A stretch of DNA of 64,000 nt, taken from NCBI RefSeq assembly GCF_007971385.1, contig NZ_CP042434.1, forward strand, positions 5,084,001 through 5,148,000, given 5' to 3'. The notes below the pieces were generated by a model. That model was not told the DNA's origin and did no database searches. It worked only from the letters and a program-made list of their open reading frames with translations. Within the stretch, counting starts at the first letter, position 1. The number at the start of each line of letters is the position of its first letter. The position numbers and the translations under genes were made by a program. Below are positions 9,166 to 20,624 of this stretch, piece after piece. This DNA is from Arachidicoccus ginsenosidivorans. GTDB lineage: Bacteria > Bacteroidota > Bacteroidia > Chitinophagales > Chitinophagaceae.

Positions 9166-10312
9166 TCCAGCCTGGCTGAACCATGGAGAAATTAGCAAAA
9201 GCGGTGGTGAAAATGTTTTCCCAGCGTTTGTCCCAACTCGCATCGTAACAATTAATCAGGTATTTGGAAGGGGCAAAATTATTATTATTGACCCGGCCAT
9301 AGAAATAATTCTGTTTATTTTTGGTAATGACTAGTTCGGGCAGTGCATTTGGGTCGCAATAGGTATAGGAAAACAGCTTGTTGGATTTGGATGCATAATT
9401 CCAGCTGTCGCTTTCACCACTCACCGGGCCGGAGGCGATAAACAAGGCCTCCTTATTGTTGCGATTATTATTATCAGACCATACATCTGCAACATCGGGG
9501 TATAACATAGCGTTGTAGGAACTGGCATTGGTGATCAGGTCCTCAGATACTTCTTTGGCCCTTTGCCAATAAGACACGCCGTTTTCTGTGAGTCCTTCTC
9601 CTGCACCCTGTGCGTAAGCCCTGGCTAGCAAGCCGAGCGCCGATTTTTTAGTGACCCGGCTGGGATTGCCATCATAAGGCGTTACGCCAAGTGCCTTGGA
9701 GGCTTCAGAGAGATCTTTAATAATCTGCGTATAGATCTCCGCTATGGTATTACGTTTTGGTGTCAGGTCCGGTGTCTGACCAACTGGGTTTAAGTTTAAA
9801 GTGACGGGGCCATAATAGGTGGCCAGTAATAAGTAATAATACCCGCGCAGACATTTGGCCTCGCCCACCATTTCATTTACAGTAGCGGTATATCCATCCG
9901 TCACATTTGCTGCACCACTAATCACAGAATTACAGGTGGTAATAACGGAATAGGCCTGTTTAAAAAGCTTATTTGTAGCATTGGTGCTGGTTGTGAGCGA
10001 TTCATAATAATAAAGTTCTTTGGTATTATCGTTATCATTATGACTCAGCCATAGATCTGTACCCGCCTCTGAAACATATAAAAAATCTGAAGCGGAAAAC
10101 AACTGGTCATATAAGGGTGTATAACATTGCACTAATAAGCCGCTCCAGGTATGAAAGGAGGACTTCGTGGCATCTCCTGCACTGGGGTTATACTCATCCA
10201 GGTTACATGAATAGCAAAAAAGTACCAGCAGGAAGCAGAGCGCGAAAAGCGCCCGGCTAAAAAGCCTTTTTATCTGGAATTGCTTCGGTTTTTTATGATT
10301 AAACTTGCTCAT
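9107..10312 (-). pseudogene. SusD/RagB family lipoprotein, 3'-truncated
   Basis: The N-terminus has a lipoprotein signal peptide (hydrophobic stretch then LFCYSC, Cys at about residue 36), followed by a SusD N-terminal helical region: LLVQCYTPLYDQL, a YYLLLATYYGPV segment and a TPKRNTIAEIYTQIIKDLSEA helix. Real homology continues to about 9165 (WENIFTTAFANFSM). The last ~20 residues are the reverse strand of the transposase remnant, so the SusD C-terminal third is lost. SusD proteins bind glycan at the surface and cap the SusC transporter; without the C-terminus this copy is unlikely to fold. The remnant of its SusC partner lies just upstream at 10364-11240. Confidence 0.8.
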
Positions 10313-10363
10313 TTTTATTGATTTTATGCGTGTGGAACATTTTATTTATAAGATCAGTGCTGG

Positions 10364-11240
10364 TTAAAAGCTCAGATTTAGTCCCAGCACCATTTGTTTT
10401 GTCAGTGGAAAGTCCAGGCTACCATTTTGTTCAGGATCATAATCTTGAATCAGATGGCTTTTGGCGATGACCACAGGATTGGTGACAGTAGCGTAAAAGC
10501 GTAATCGGTCAATATGCAGCTTTTTTAATGTACTCGCTGGCAACGTGTATCCAAGGGTAATGTTTTTGATCTTAAAAAATGAGCCATCTATATAGGAAAG
10601 GCCGCCAAAACCGACATAATCCTGGCGCTGCCTGGAGGCATTAAGTGCTGGAAAATCGTTGGAAGGATTGGAAGCGGTCCAATAATTAAAATAGGACCCA
10701 AAATTATCACCTCCACTGGGATCGTAATCTGTCAGGAAGGAGTAATTGATCATCTGCCCAAAACGCATATAGGCATATACAGTCAAATCAAAACCTGCAT
10801 AGGAGAAGCTATTTTGGAAGCCTAGTGACCAGTCAGGTGAATTATGCCCGATGATCTGGCGATCATTGTCGCTAATCGCATAAGGATTATTGGCGTTATA
10901 GATAATCTTGTTACCATTATCATCCACTACGGGTTCCCATTAGCATCTAGTTTATAAAAACTGTTGTCTCCGGAACTGATTAGCCCAGGCACTTCAATTT
11001 TAAGATCGCCCGGTGCCTCGCCAAACACAGCAGCCTGGTCCTCCTCTCCTTTTTGCCATACGCCCAGTATCTTATAACTATAATAGGTATTTACAGGCTC
11101 TCCAACCAGCAACGCATAATCTCTATTTACTACTGGGGTATTGCTTTTTTCTGCCAATTTGGTGATGCGTTCTTTATTTGCTGAAAATGTGAGCGATGAG
11201 CTCCAGGTAAACTGGCCCTTTTTCAATATTAAGTTTTATG
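10364..11240 (-). pseudogene. SusC-type TonB-dependent transporter, C-terminal remnant with frameshift
   Basis: The protein sequence is the end of a SusC barrel: KKGQFTWSSSLTFSANKERI, a YYSYKILGVWQ segment, DNGNKI, a DWSLGFQNSFSYAGFDL strand and the terminal VLGLNLSF with the usual final Phe. The frame changes at about 10930-10933, where adding one base joins ...LDANGNP to VVDDNGNK, the expected calcium-binding-like loop. The 5' part (signal peptide, plug and most of the barrel) is gone. The coding likeness stops at about 11240, where a different remnant begins on the other strand. It ends 51 bases before the truncated SusD, the normal SusC-SusD order, so this is a dead polysaccharide-locus pair. 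Confidence 0.8.
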
Positions 11241-11955
11241 CGGGATCAAACATTTCACGGTTACTGGTTGCTAACTGGAAATGTCTCTATTTTGTCAAAA
11301 CGCCTTAAAGCGCAAAATGTTTATGATCTGGAAGGGATTTGTTTGGGAAGTAGTGGCGTAAAAGCCTTTTATGCTGTGGACCCGAGCATTGGCTCACTTT
11401 TGTACCAGACGGGTTATTTGACTATAAAGGCGATCTCAGAATATTGGCGCGCATTTAGTCTGGGTTTGCCGAATAGAGAAATTAAAATTGGGCTTTTATC
11501 AGAGCTTTTAAATCTATACCGCGATGGCAATATTCAGGACACCACGATGCTGACCCTAGCTATTAGTTCAGCATTGCAAAAGAAGGATTTACCGGAACTT
11601 ATGAATCTATTAAATAAGCTCATTGCACCCATCTGCTGTGAACACTGGAAGCAAAGAGCGGACTTTCTTTTTAAGGCAACCACTGTGCTTGCATTTCAGC
11701 TATTAAGTGCACATTTAGATACTGAAGTACATTGTACCGATAAGCCCCCTGAAGTCCATATGATCGTTAAACAGATCTCTATATTTATGGTATTCAATTG
11801 CTAATAGACCAGTCAGCAATAGAAGCTTTACAACAGGTTAAGGACAAAGCGTATCTCGCACCTTATCAGGGTGATAGCAGAAAGAAATTAATATGGGAAT
11901 TGCGTTCTCCACTAAAGACCAACAGGTGGTCGAATATTTAACGCAAGCGCAATAA
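11238..11955 (+). pseudogene. Remnant of an AAA-ATPase-like/PD-(D/E)XK nuclease family gene
   Basis: The frame contains SLLYQTGYLTIKAISEYW, then LGLPNREIKIGLLSELL, the signature of the region that links the AAA-ATPase-like domain (PF09820 type) to the C-terminal PD-(D/E)XK domain (PF08011 type). At about 11788 the frame must shift by one base to continue YGIQLLIDQSAIEALQQVKDKAY, and again at about 11893 to read MGIAFSTKDQQVVEYLTQAQ before TAA at 11953-11955. These are the expected closing segments of the nuclease domain. The N-terminal ATPase half is absent; the homologous part starts abruptly beside the SusC remnant. Confidence 0.72.
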
Positions 11956-12092
11956 TTAGAAAAGTAGCGTTGAATTAGAATTGATTCAGGGCCGAAAAAT
12001 GGTTAATTGGCAGCAATTTAAAGGTGCCACAGCAGAGCTGTATAAAGTGAATTATACATGCACTGCTGCATTGCCCCTTGTATTTATTACCA

Positions 12093-13885
12093 TTATTTAG
12101 TGCCTTTAATCTGCCACCAGTTGAAATGGACTGTGTTTTTATCAGGCACTTTAAATACAAAATATAAATCATGTAGTCCTTCATGAAGACCTTGCGCAGG
12201 GCGCAATTTAGTGGATTGAACCTGCCAATTTTCTGTTTCACCCGTTGGATTAATTTTTAGGTTTCCAATGAGGCAGTCCGCATCTATCCTATCTACATAA
12301 ATTTCTATGCTGCCCCCTGATTTTGCTGCCCAGACTTCCGCTTTAAAATCCTTTGCCCCTTTATTAATATTTACATCCCTTACTTTTATATATGCATCAT
12401 CTTGCAAATTCGTTACATAGACCCCTTGAGCGTAGAAGTGGTTGTCTTAACCCCCTGCTCCCATGCAATGGTCTCCGCTTCCTGGCGAATATAGGGATCC
12501 AATGGCGCTAAGCTATGCTTAACCCCTTGCTTTGTGGGACTAATTCTAGGAATGGTACCGTCTGCATTATATTTAAAAGGTTCCACACAAACAGATCTGT
12601 CAAATCCGCCACCACCAGGCAATGCCCCATTATGGTAAAAGAAAAAAGATTTCCCTTTAAAATCGATAACACCCGGATGATTGGTAAAGGCGCCACCTTT
12701 GCCAATAACGGCCATAATTGTATCCTGGTACTGCCATGGCCCGGTTGGATTTAGAGAAGTGGAATAAGCCAGGTGTTCCGGTACCCCTCCGGCCGGGTAA
12801 ATAAGATAATAGCGGTCTTTTCGTCTGTAAAACCACGGGCCTTCCTCATAGGCAGATACCCTTTTGCCGTTACTGCTGTTAGCAGCAGTAATTTTTTGCT
12901 GGATTTTTCCTAAATCAGCCTTAGAGACAACCTGAATACCTGGCTTGCTGGAATAAGACATCCGGTCTGCATTTAATTTTACACTGTACAGCGCTTTATT
13001 ACCCCAATAAAGCAAGGTATCATTATGATCGTCAACAACAACCGTGGGATTGATATTTCCGGTATCGCAATTTTCAGTTATCAAGGGTTTATTAAGGACA
13101 TCCTTATAAGGGCCAATAATTTTGTCAGCAACAGCCACACCAATCACTTTTTGGCCAGTTGAATGATCAATTGCCGCCGTATACCAATAAAACTTATTTG
13201 TTTTGGGCTCCTGAAAACATTCAGATTGTTCTACTAGAACAGTATCTGCCCAAGAAAAAGTTTTATCTGCGTCAATTACCCTTATACCAAATCCAGTCCT
13301 GTCTAGCGGCACTTTTACAATACCAACTTTATGATCATAGGAGACCATATCCTTATTTAGCTTTACATAATAGAGTGTTGGGTTCCCCCAATAAAGATAA
13401 GCCTGTCCATTCTTATCTATAAAAACAGTTGGGTCTATATACCCCCAGCCTCCTTCTATCAATGGCTGCCCAATTGCGTCCTTAAATGGACCGGTCGGGT
13501 GATCCGAGATGGCTACGCCGATGGACATGCCTGCCCCCTCTTTATTGATAGGTACATACCAATAGAATTTCCCATTTCGATAAATACATTGCCCGGCCCA
13601 GGCATCTTTATTGGCCCATTTAAAATCCTTGATTGATAAACCAATACCTCTATCTGTCCAATTAACCATATCAGTTGTTGAATAAATATGCCAGTCCCTC
13701 ATATCAAAGTAGCCTGCACCATCCTGGTCATGACCTGTATACAAATAGACCGTGTCTTGATACACCATTGGCGCAGGATCTGCAGTAAATATGGTTTGTA
13801 TGATCGGATTCTGTCCAAATCCGACCATACAAACCATTAGGAACATACTAACAAATATGACTGCTTTTTTATTGCGTCGATTCAT
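12093..13885 (-). pseudogene. GH43 glycoside hydrolase with C-terminal CBM6-like domain (frame broken)
   Basis: Probable arabinofuranosidase or xylosidase. It has a signal peptide (start chosen at 13885, MNRRNKK, giving a cleavage near GFGQ), then a five-bladed propeller with the GH43 catalytic carboxylates in view: TADPAPMVY (base Asp), GYIDPTVFIDKNGQAYLYWG (pKa-modulating Asp) and YEEGPWFYRR (acid Glu). After ~470 residues comes a beta-sandwich of CBM6 type (IRQEAETIAW ... YIKVRDVNINKGAKDF). The frame breaks at a run of four C at 12422-12425 (plus strand). One more base would join LKG to VYVTNLQDDAY, as in the paralogue at 15976-17315. As read it encodes a propeller lacking its binding domain. 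It is the last gene of the arabinoxylan cluster. Confidence 0.85.
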
Positions 13886-13928
13886 AAAACTCTTATTTAT
13901 TGAAATATGTGCAATGAATGCGCCCGAT

Positions 13929-15901
13929 TTATCTTGTTTGAATTTGAACAACCTGGATAGAATAGGGCGGCATTGTGTAAGTAAAATTTTTCTTTATCCC
14001 TTTAATTTCTTTTTCAACCGGGACGATATTTAATGGGTCATCAATGCTATTTGTATCTAATGGACTGTTGGCCTTTAACACAACTGTTTTTGCGGTGTTG
14101 TTGATTTTTGCCTTTCCCTCTAATTGGATGGAGACTTTCTGGGATTTACCGATTGTATTAACCAATTTAAGAAAGACCGCCCCTGAAGCAGTATCTTTAG
14201 TGGCTACATAAAAAACTGCAGGTATTTGATTGGGGGTCTTCCCAGCTATTGAATCTTTTTTGGAAAGTGTTTGCGCTTTTAAGGGGACACCCTTTGCTTC
14301 AATTGGTACAACCCTATTTCCCAAATAAGTATTAAACATCTTTTGCGCATAATAGGATGGCGAACCATAACTATTTAAGGTATTATAGCCAATTAAATCA
14401 GATTCCCACTGCATCCCGCCAGGATTAACATTGACAAACAGTGGCGCATAACAGGACATTACCACAATATCAGCATTACGTTCCATACCTGTCATCCAGG
14501 CGGCATCTCCCAAAGCGGCATTAAAATTAGTTGTAGGACTCCCCTCTCTTGTAGCCCACTCCCCTACAAACACCTTGGTGCCATTTCTGTCATAATTATC
14601 ATAATGTGTCGCATCTGCCTCCATCTGCTCTGCATTACGATAATAGTGCTCATCTTCTATTTCTGCCGTGCCGCCTGCAATATCAAACTGCTTTCCAAAA
14701 GTAGAAATGATTTGAAGTGCTGGATACTTTGCCTTGATAGCCGTATAGAACTGTGCAAATCGCTGCTTATAACTTCCGGATCTGTCAAAAAAATCTTCAT
14801 TGCCAATTTCTACATAATGCAATGGAAATGGCTTAGGATGTCCGTTTTTAGCGCGAACGGCTCCCCATTTAGTATGAATATCTCCTGTAACATATTCAAT
14901 TTCTTCCAAGGCTTCTTTGATAAAAGGTGTTAACAGATCACCTTCCAGGTGATCTCCTCCTAATGTATAGCCAGCAAATACGGCAAGTACTGGCTCAATA
15001 TGCAAATCTTCGCACCACTCTAAATACTCCAGTAAGCCCATACCATCAGAAGCCCTGTATCCCCAGGTGCCTTTGTGTCCTTTTCTGTTTTCCAAAGGCC
15101 CAATGGTATGCTTCCAGGCAAACCGATTGGCAAAATTACCTCCTTCCAGATAGTTTCCACCGGGCAAGCGTAAAAAAGTTGGTTTCATCTCTAATAGTAA
15201 TTGCATAATATCCGGACGGTTACCATTAGGACGATTATTATAGGTTGGCGGGAAAACTGAAACAAGATTAAACCAATAAGTGTCTGGTTGTGAGGGAGTA
15301 ATTACAAATACCGCCTCCGCTGTCCGGGTTATATCCTGTGCAGTCTTTAACTCAAAAGTGTATTTTTGCCAGTCCGTTCCAATTGAATGAACCGTCGTTT
15401 TGGCATAGTAATGCTTGCCGTCCTTAGCACGCAATCCAATTCTAAGTGCCCCCCACCTTTTATGGATTTGGCATAAAAGCTACCCTTATAAAGTGTGGCA
15501 GCTCTTATGGGGAAGCCCCAATAACCCAGGTTCTCTAAACCAGGTAATGTACCATCCTTGTTTGCTTCAAATTTAAGGGACACTTTTAAATACTTATTCA
15601 GCGGTTCATTTCTATCCAGTGTTATTGCAGATTTGCTGGTGGAGTCAGTTAATTGCCAAAATACTGGCTTTTGATTGTCATCCTGGAAGGTTCTGTTACG
15701 AATAAGCTCTGCATAGAGTCCTCCATCATAGGAATGATTGATTTCTTCGGTCATCAACCCAAAGAGCATTGGACTTACTTTGCGGTCTGCTTTATCTAAA
15801 TTCAATGTTAACTGTACGTTTTGCTGCGCCCATAGTTTTGCAGGAATGATCAAGGCATTGAATAATAAAAAAACGATAAGTACTCTTATTATAGCTTTCA
15901 T
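13929..15901 (-). pseudogene. GH51 alpha-L-arabinofuranosidase (frame broken)
   Basis: A secreted GH51 enzyme that would remove terminal arabinofuranose from arabinoxylan. The first part has a signal peptide ending KLWAQQ, then LFGLMTEEINHSYDGGLYAELIRNR, the classic start of GH51. The second part carries FLRLPGGNYLEG, YVEIGNEDFF (acid/base Glu) and VFVGEWATREG (nucleophile Glu), then a C-terminal beta domain. The two frames meet at a run of six C at 15449-15454 (plus strand), where one added base gives KGGGALRIGLRAKDG. Everything else is conserved, so a single-base sequence error is as likely as a true mutation. It is flanked on both sides by similar GH43-CBM6 genes, probably co-transcribed. 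Confidence 0.87.
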
Positions 15902-15975
15902 TTTAAATTGATTTTTGAATTAGATTTTTAATGGCGTTTTCCTTGTCATTTTGCGACAATTCTATGGTTCTATTC

Positions 15976-17315
15976 TTACTGAAACCGCCACTTGTCAAAA
16001 TTAAACAGGGTTCGTTTATTTCCAGCGGCCGCTTTGGCTCCCTTAAAAATAAAGAATAGGTCGTGTTTGCCTGATACAGATGTCAGTTTACAGGCTGAGG
16101 TTTTCCATTTTAGTGGGCCACCTGTATTTATTATATTGCATTTTCCGATTAGCTTGCCCGTAAGTGAATCGAGGCGAAGTTCAATTGTGCCGCCGGCCGC
16201 GCTGGCAACCCTGGCTTCAAACCGGCGACAGCCTTTTTGAAAATCCACGTTTCTGAGCTTAATATAGCTGCCATTTTCGATATCCGTCACGTACATGCCT
16301 GTCTGAGGGCTACTGGCTGTTCCAATGTTTTTGGACCAGGCAATGGTCTCTGCCTCTTGCCAGATAAAGGGATTTAATGCACCAGCAGGTGCTGGCCCAG
16401 CCTCAGACCAGAAGGGAAGCTGTTGAATGGTACCATCTTCATTATAATGCATTTCATCCAAACATACTGACCTTCTTTCAAAATGCTGAGTAGTGGTTTG
16501 TTTCAGTAAAGCATAATCAAAACCAAAAACATAGGATTTTCCTTTATAATCAATGATTCCGGGATGATTTCCGTTGGATAATGGGTTATGGTCCATAATG
16601 GCACCTTTGTAGACCCAGGGCCCTGTAGGTTTATCGCTCATGGCATAACCTATGCCTTCAGGACAACAGCTCGAGGCAAAGGCCAAATAGTAATGTCCTT
16701 TTCTTTTGTAAAACCAAGGACCTTCCTGATAGTCTGTTATTCTTTTTTGGATTTTATGAACACTCCCTGTATAAGAAATCATATCGGGATTAAGTTTTAC
16801 ATAATTTAAATCAGGATTACCCCAATATAGGTAAGCCTGACCATCCTCATCTATAAATACGGTGGGGTCAATATCGTCGGGACTATTATTTATGATCGGC
16901 TTACCGATCGCGTCTATAAATGGCCCGTAGGGCTATTAGAAATAAGCACACCAATGCCGCCTAAATGAATAGGACAATACATATAAAATTTACCATTACG
17001 CCTGATTACCTGGGGAGCCCACGCACCATTTTTTCCAGCCCATTTAAAATCCTTCAGACTGGCAACTGTGCCTCTATCTGTCCAATTGACCATATCAGTT
17101 GAAGTATATAACAGCCAATCTGTCATTTTAAACCCTACGGCATCTGGTTGGTCATGACTCGTATACAAAAATACTGTATCATGATAAACCATAGGCGCCG
17201 GGTCAGCCGTATACCTGGTTTGAATAATGGGATTCTGGCCAAATGTTTTCGCCAGACAAAAAAGCACACCTAAAACTAGTAAGATTTTATATCGTTTGTG
17301 TGTCATAAATTTCAT
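15976..17315 (-). pseudogene. GH43 glycoside hydrolase with C-terminal CBM6-like domain, second copy (frame broken)
   Basis: Paralogue of the gene at 12093-13885 with the same order: signal peptide ending KTFGQ, TADPAPMVYHD (base Asp), DIDPTVFIDEDGQAYLYWG (Asp), YQEGPWFYKR (acid Glu), then a CBM6-like sandwich (IWQEAETIAWSKN ... YIKLRNVDFQKG). The frame breaks at a run of three C at 16924-16926 (plus). One extra base restores NSPTGPFIDAIGKPI, the standard GH43 segment. It is somewhat shorter in the propeller than its sister. Substrate is not fixed by sequence. Arabinose or xylose side groups of xylan are likely from the neighbours, GH31 upstream and GH51 downstream. Confidence 0.85.
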
Positions 17316-17356
17316 GTTTAAAAATTAATCGTTTTGCTTAATTATCTAAGTAGCAA

Positions 17357-19732
17357 TTAGCGCAGTTTTACAACAATTTTTTTTCCAGTATAAATAACGG
17401 TTTTATTAAATTTAGGACTTCTCTCAACACCTGTCCCCTTTGCTGAGCCGTCTACGATGACCAAATGAAAGCGCCGAGTCTTGAGCATTCCGGGGTAGTT
17501 TCCTTTTGTGACGCCAATAGTAAGCGTCCCTGCATGATCATCCCAATCCATCAATATTTCTGAAAAGGCTCCTTTTTCATAATTATAGTTATCATTTTGG
17601 TCCTCATACAAAACAAAAGTTCCATCTGCTCCTGGATAAATTCTGATTTCCAGGTCATCCCATTTCTTTTCAGTTGCAAATTGTACATCAGGTCCCCAGG
17701 GGAGAATACTTCCAGCTTTTATATAAATAGGCATAATATCAAGGGGTACAGCCCTTTTATCAACACTTCCTCCTGGAAGTTGTTTTCCGGTCCAGAAGTC
17801 ATACCAATTAATTCCTTTAGGTAAATAAACATCTTTTGTAATCTCTCTCTTTTCAGTTACGGGAGCAACCAGTATGGAGGAGCCAAACAAATATGAATCA
17901 CTAATTTTGGCCACTCTGGGATCTGATTTAAAATCACTTTGCAGTGGTCGCATAAATGAACCACCATTACTCGTTACGTTCCAGGCTGTGGCATAGATGT
18001 AAGGTAATAAATGATAACGAAGTTTAATGTATTTTTCCAGTATGTCAAAAATGCGGTCCCCTTTGTGACCAAATTGATAAATTTCTCTGGGGATATTGGT
18101 CCCATGAGAGCGCATCATCGGCATAAAAGTTCCAAACTGTAACCATCTGGTATAGAGCTCCTGAAATGCAGGATTTTTCGCGCCACCCCCCTTTTGGAAT
18201 TCACCGGCAAAAAAGCCTCCAATATCCGTATTCCAGTAGGGCAATCCTGTTAAAGAAAAATTTAATCCGGCTGGGATCTGCCTCTTTAATGTGGGCCAAT
18301 TGGAGGTAATATCTCCGCTCCAGGTATTGGCTCCATAGCGCTGCTGACCAGCAAAAGCCGAGCGAGTCAGGATAACCACTCTTTTCTTATCTGACAATTT
18401 TCTTTGATGGTCGTATATGCCACTAATATGTTCTAAAGGGAATGCATTTCTGACGCTTCGATAAGTACCTAAAAAGGTCTTTTCGTCAAAATCTGATTCT
18501 TTTTCATTTAAATGATCCGGTTCGGAGGAATCCAACCACCAGGCGTCAACCCCCAAGGAAAATACGCCTTTATTCAAATAGGACCAATACAAATCCCTCG
18601 CTTTGGGATTATATACATCATAAATCTTTGCACCAGCTTTTGGTGGCCAGGTATCAAAATTAAGTAACATATTTTTTTGGCCAAATTCCTTATATTGCTT
18701 TGTTTTTGGCCCAAAACCTGGCCATGCCACCACAAATAAGTGCGCATGCAACTGATGGACACTATCTACCATCGACCTAGGTCGAGGGTAAGTTGTTGAA
18801 TCAAACTGCATGGCGTTCCAATGCTGGTCATCTCCCCAATATTGCCAATCCTGAATAATGCCATCCAGCGGTACTTTTAGTTGGCGATATTTTTTTACAA
18901 CATCCAATAATTCAAACTGGGTTTTATATCTTTCTTTGGATTGATTGTAACCATAGACCCAAAGTGGCAACATAGGCGCGTTGCCAGTCAAAAATCGCAT
19001 CTGCCGGACAACAGCATCTGTTGTATTGCCTTTCATAAAATAATAATCAATTCCACTGGATACCTCCGATGTAAAACTGACAATATTTAAGGTATCTTTA
19101 AAAACAGTCGGTGAATAATTATCCCAGAATAGGCCATAACCCTTTGTAGACTGAAAAAACGGAATGGACACCTTGGTATTGCCCTGAACCAATAAATTGG
19201 TTTGATGGCGTTGATCCAGATTTCCATTTTGTTGCTGCCCCAGGCCGTAAAGCACTTCACTAGGCAATAACTCAAAACCCTGACGGGCATTGTAATAACC
19301 TCGATCTGCACCTTCATCTTTTTTCATCCTTATACTGCCAGGTGATTCTTTTAACAGCAACTGTCCATTATTTGAAAAAAAGGATATACTTCCATTGATC
19401 TTATCGAGGTTGATTTTTAAAGAATCTGTTTTCAAGGTAAGGAGATCATTTTGATCCAATACTTCAAAATACACCTTCGGATCAGCCTGCCTGATTACGG
19501 AAAGGCTGCTGTTTTTTAATTTTAAATCAGCAGGGCGCTTATTTACACGAATTAGATCCGGTTTAAATATCTCCAACTCATAATTCAAGCCATTGATGGA
19601 TGTTTTTATGCCGGTGTTCGTTTTAATGAAAGACTGAGCGTCAAGATTGCCTCCCATGGCCACCAAAAACAAAAACATAAAAACCATCTGATGTTTATAC
19701 TTAATTCGCATTTCCAAACTGTTTTTAATCAT
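17357..19732 (-). CDS. GH31 alpha-glycosidase, probable alpha-xylosidase
   Basis: An intact 791-residue secreted GH31 enzyme. It has a signal peptide (cleavage near LDAQS), an N-terminal GH31 beta domain, a TIM barrel with GVDAWWLDSSEPD (nucleophile Asp) and NTWSGDITSNW (acid/base Asp), the LPYWNTDIGGFF loop, and distal beta domains with ILVAPVTEKREI. Family knowledge allows alpha-xylosidase or alpha-glucosidase activity. The xylan and arabinan enzymes around it favour removal of alpha-xylosyl groups, but this is inference. It follows a SusD fragment and precedes GH43-CBM6 with short gaps, so it probably shares their transcript. Confidence 0.88.
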   Translation of the reverse strand: MIKNSLEMRIKYKHQMVFMFLFLVAMGGNLDAQSFIKTNTGIKTSINGLNYELEIFKPDLIRVNKRPADLKLKNSSLSVIRQADPKVYFEVLDQNDLLTLKTDSLKINLDKINGSISFFSNNGQLLLKESPGSIRMKKDEGADRGYYNARQGFELLPSEVLYGLGQQQNGNLDQRHQTNLLVQGNTKVSIPFFQSTKGYGLFWDNYSPTVFKDTLNIVSFTSEVSSGIDYYFMKGNTTDAVVRQMRFLTGNAPMLPLWVYGYNQSKERYKTQFELLDVVKKYRQLKVPLDGIIQDWQYWGDDQHWNAMQFDSTTYPRPRSMVDSVHQLHAHLFVVAWPGFGPKTKQYKEFGQKNMLLNFDTWPPKAGAKIYDVYNPKARDLYWSYLNKGVFSLGVDAWWLDSSEPDHLNEKESDFDEKTFLGTYRSVRNAFPLEHISGIYDHQRKLSDKKRVVILTRSAFAGQQRYGANTWSGDITSNWPTLKRQIPAGLNFSLTGLPYWNTDIGGFFAGEFQKGGGAKNPAFQELYTRWLQFGTFMPMMRSHGTNIPREIYQFGHKGDRIFDILEKYIKLRYHLLPYIYATAWNVTSNGGSFMRPLQSDFKSDPRVAKISDSYLFGSSILVAPVTEKREITKDVYLPKGINWYDFWTGKQLPGGSVDKRAVPLDIMPIYIKAGSILPWGPDVQFATEKKWDDLEIRIYPGADGTFVLYEDQNDNYNYEKGAFSEILMDWDDHAGTLTIGVTKGNYPGMLKTRRFHLVIVDGSAKGTGVERSPKFNKTVIYTGKKIVVKLR

Positions 19733-19763
19733 TTTTCTTCAATAATAACTTAAAATCAAAAAC

Positions 19764-20624
19764 TTAATTACTGTTATTCATCTCATTACCTGTTAACTGC
19801 TTATTATTATCTAATTCAACCTGCGGAAATGGATAATACATTGCCCGCTTCGTCCATCCTATTGCCTTTAAGGGTTCAAGCCAGGTTTCATCGGCCATAC
19901 CCCAACGAAGCAAATCAAAATACCGGTCATATTCTCCGCAGAGTTCTACATATCTTTCATGTTCAATGATATTTTTAATACTGTTCATCTTTACTCCATT
20001 AATGGTTATATTTTCAGCCAGTAATCCATCCACATCAGGGATTGTTCCTTTGGAGGAGTGGTACCAAAGCTGTGGCTGTTCAGTAGGGACTATATTATTT
20101 GCCCTGGTACGCACCATATTGATATAGGTTTTGGCACCTTCAATATCGCCAGCCTCATTTAAACACTCTGCATACATTAATAAAACATCCGCATAACGCA
20201 TCAGCCTGTCATTGATGCCATCATCAAAATCTGATACCTGCACATCAGGGCAATACTTTCTGGTTCCATATAAATCTTTATTGGTGGCTAGGTGTGCCAT
20301 CCAATAAGCATAATCTGTAACCGTACCATCCACCTGGGTATATTTAGCGCCTCCATCACACCATAAGGTCATATACTTACGTGGATCTCCCTGTTCAAAC
20401 TCATTATAGGTTTTTTTATTGGGGGCCAAATTCCACCAGGCACCTCCTGTCCCATCAAACATCCCAATTTCCTGCCAGCGCCAAGAATCTGACATATCAT
20501 CCCCTAGCCAACCAGTGCCGTTGTGCATCTGTACTTCAAAAACAGATTCTGCGTTATTCTCATGTAATTCATCAAAATTCTCACTAAAATAAGGCATTAG
20601 ACTGTACTGCTTGCCCATGCACAC
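19764..20624 (-). pseudogene. SusD family protein, C-terminal fragment
   Basis: The frame encodes the C-terminal half of a SusD: KQYSLMPYFSENFD, NNAESVFEVQMHNG, then RYADVLLMYAECLNEAGD (the conserved TPR helix), MVRTRAN, IIEHERYVELCGEYDRYFDLLRWG and a short C-terminal tail. The signal peptide and N-terminal half are missing. At its 5' end it overlaps, in another frame, the 3' end of a truncated GH43 gene, so a deletion has joined the two. The open frame begins at an internal ATG (20622-20624) that is unlikely to be a true start. It has no SusC partner here. Confidence 0.8.

Noticed and set aside
11238..11804. An intact plus-strand hypothetical gene
   Set aside because: The frame starts inside a known domain pattern and needs two frame shifts to reach the family's end, so it is a remnant.
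9107..20624. SusD N-terminal piece (9107-10312) and C-terminal piece (19764-20624) as two halves of one split gene
   Set aside because: The N-terminal piece runs past the region where the C-terminal piece starts and the overlapping parts do not match, so they come from different SusD genes.
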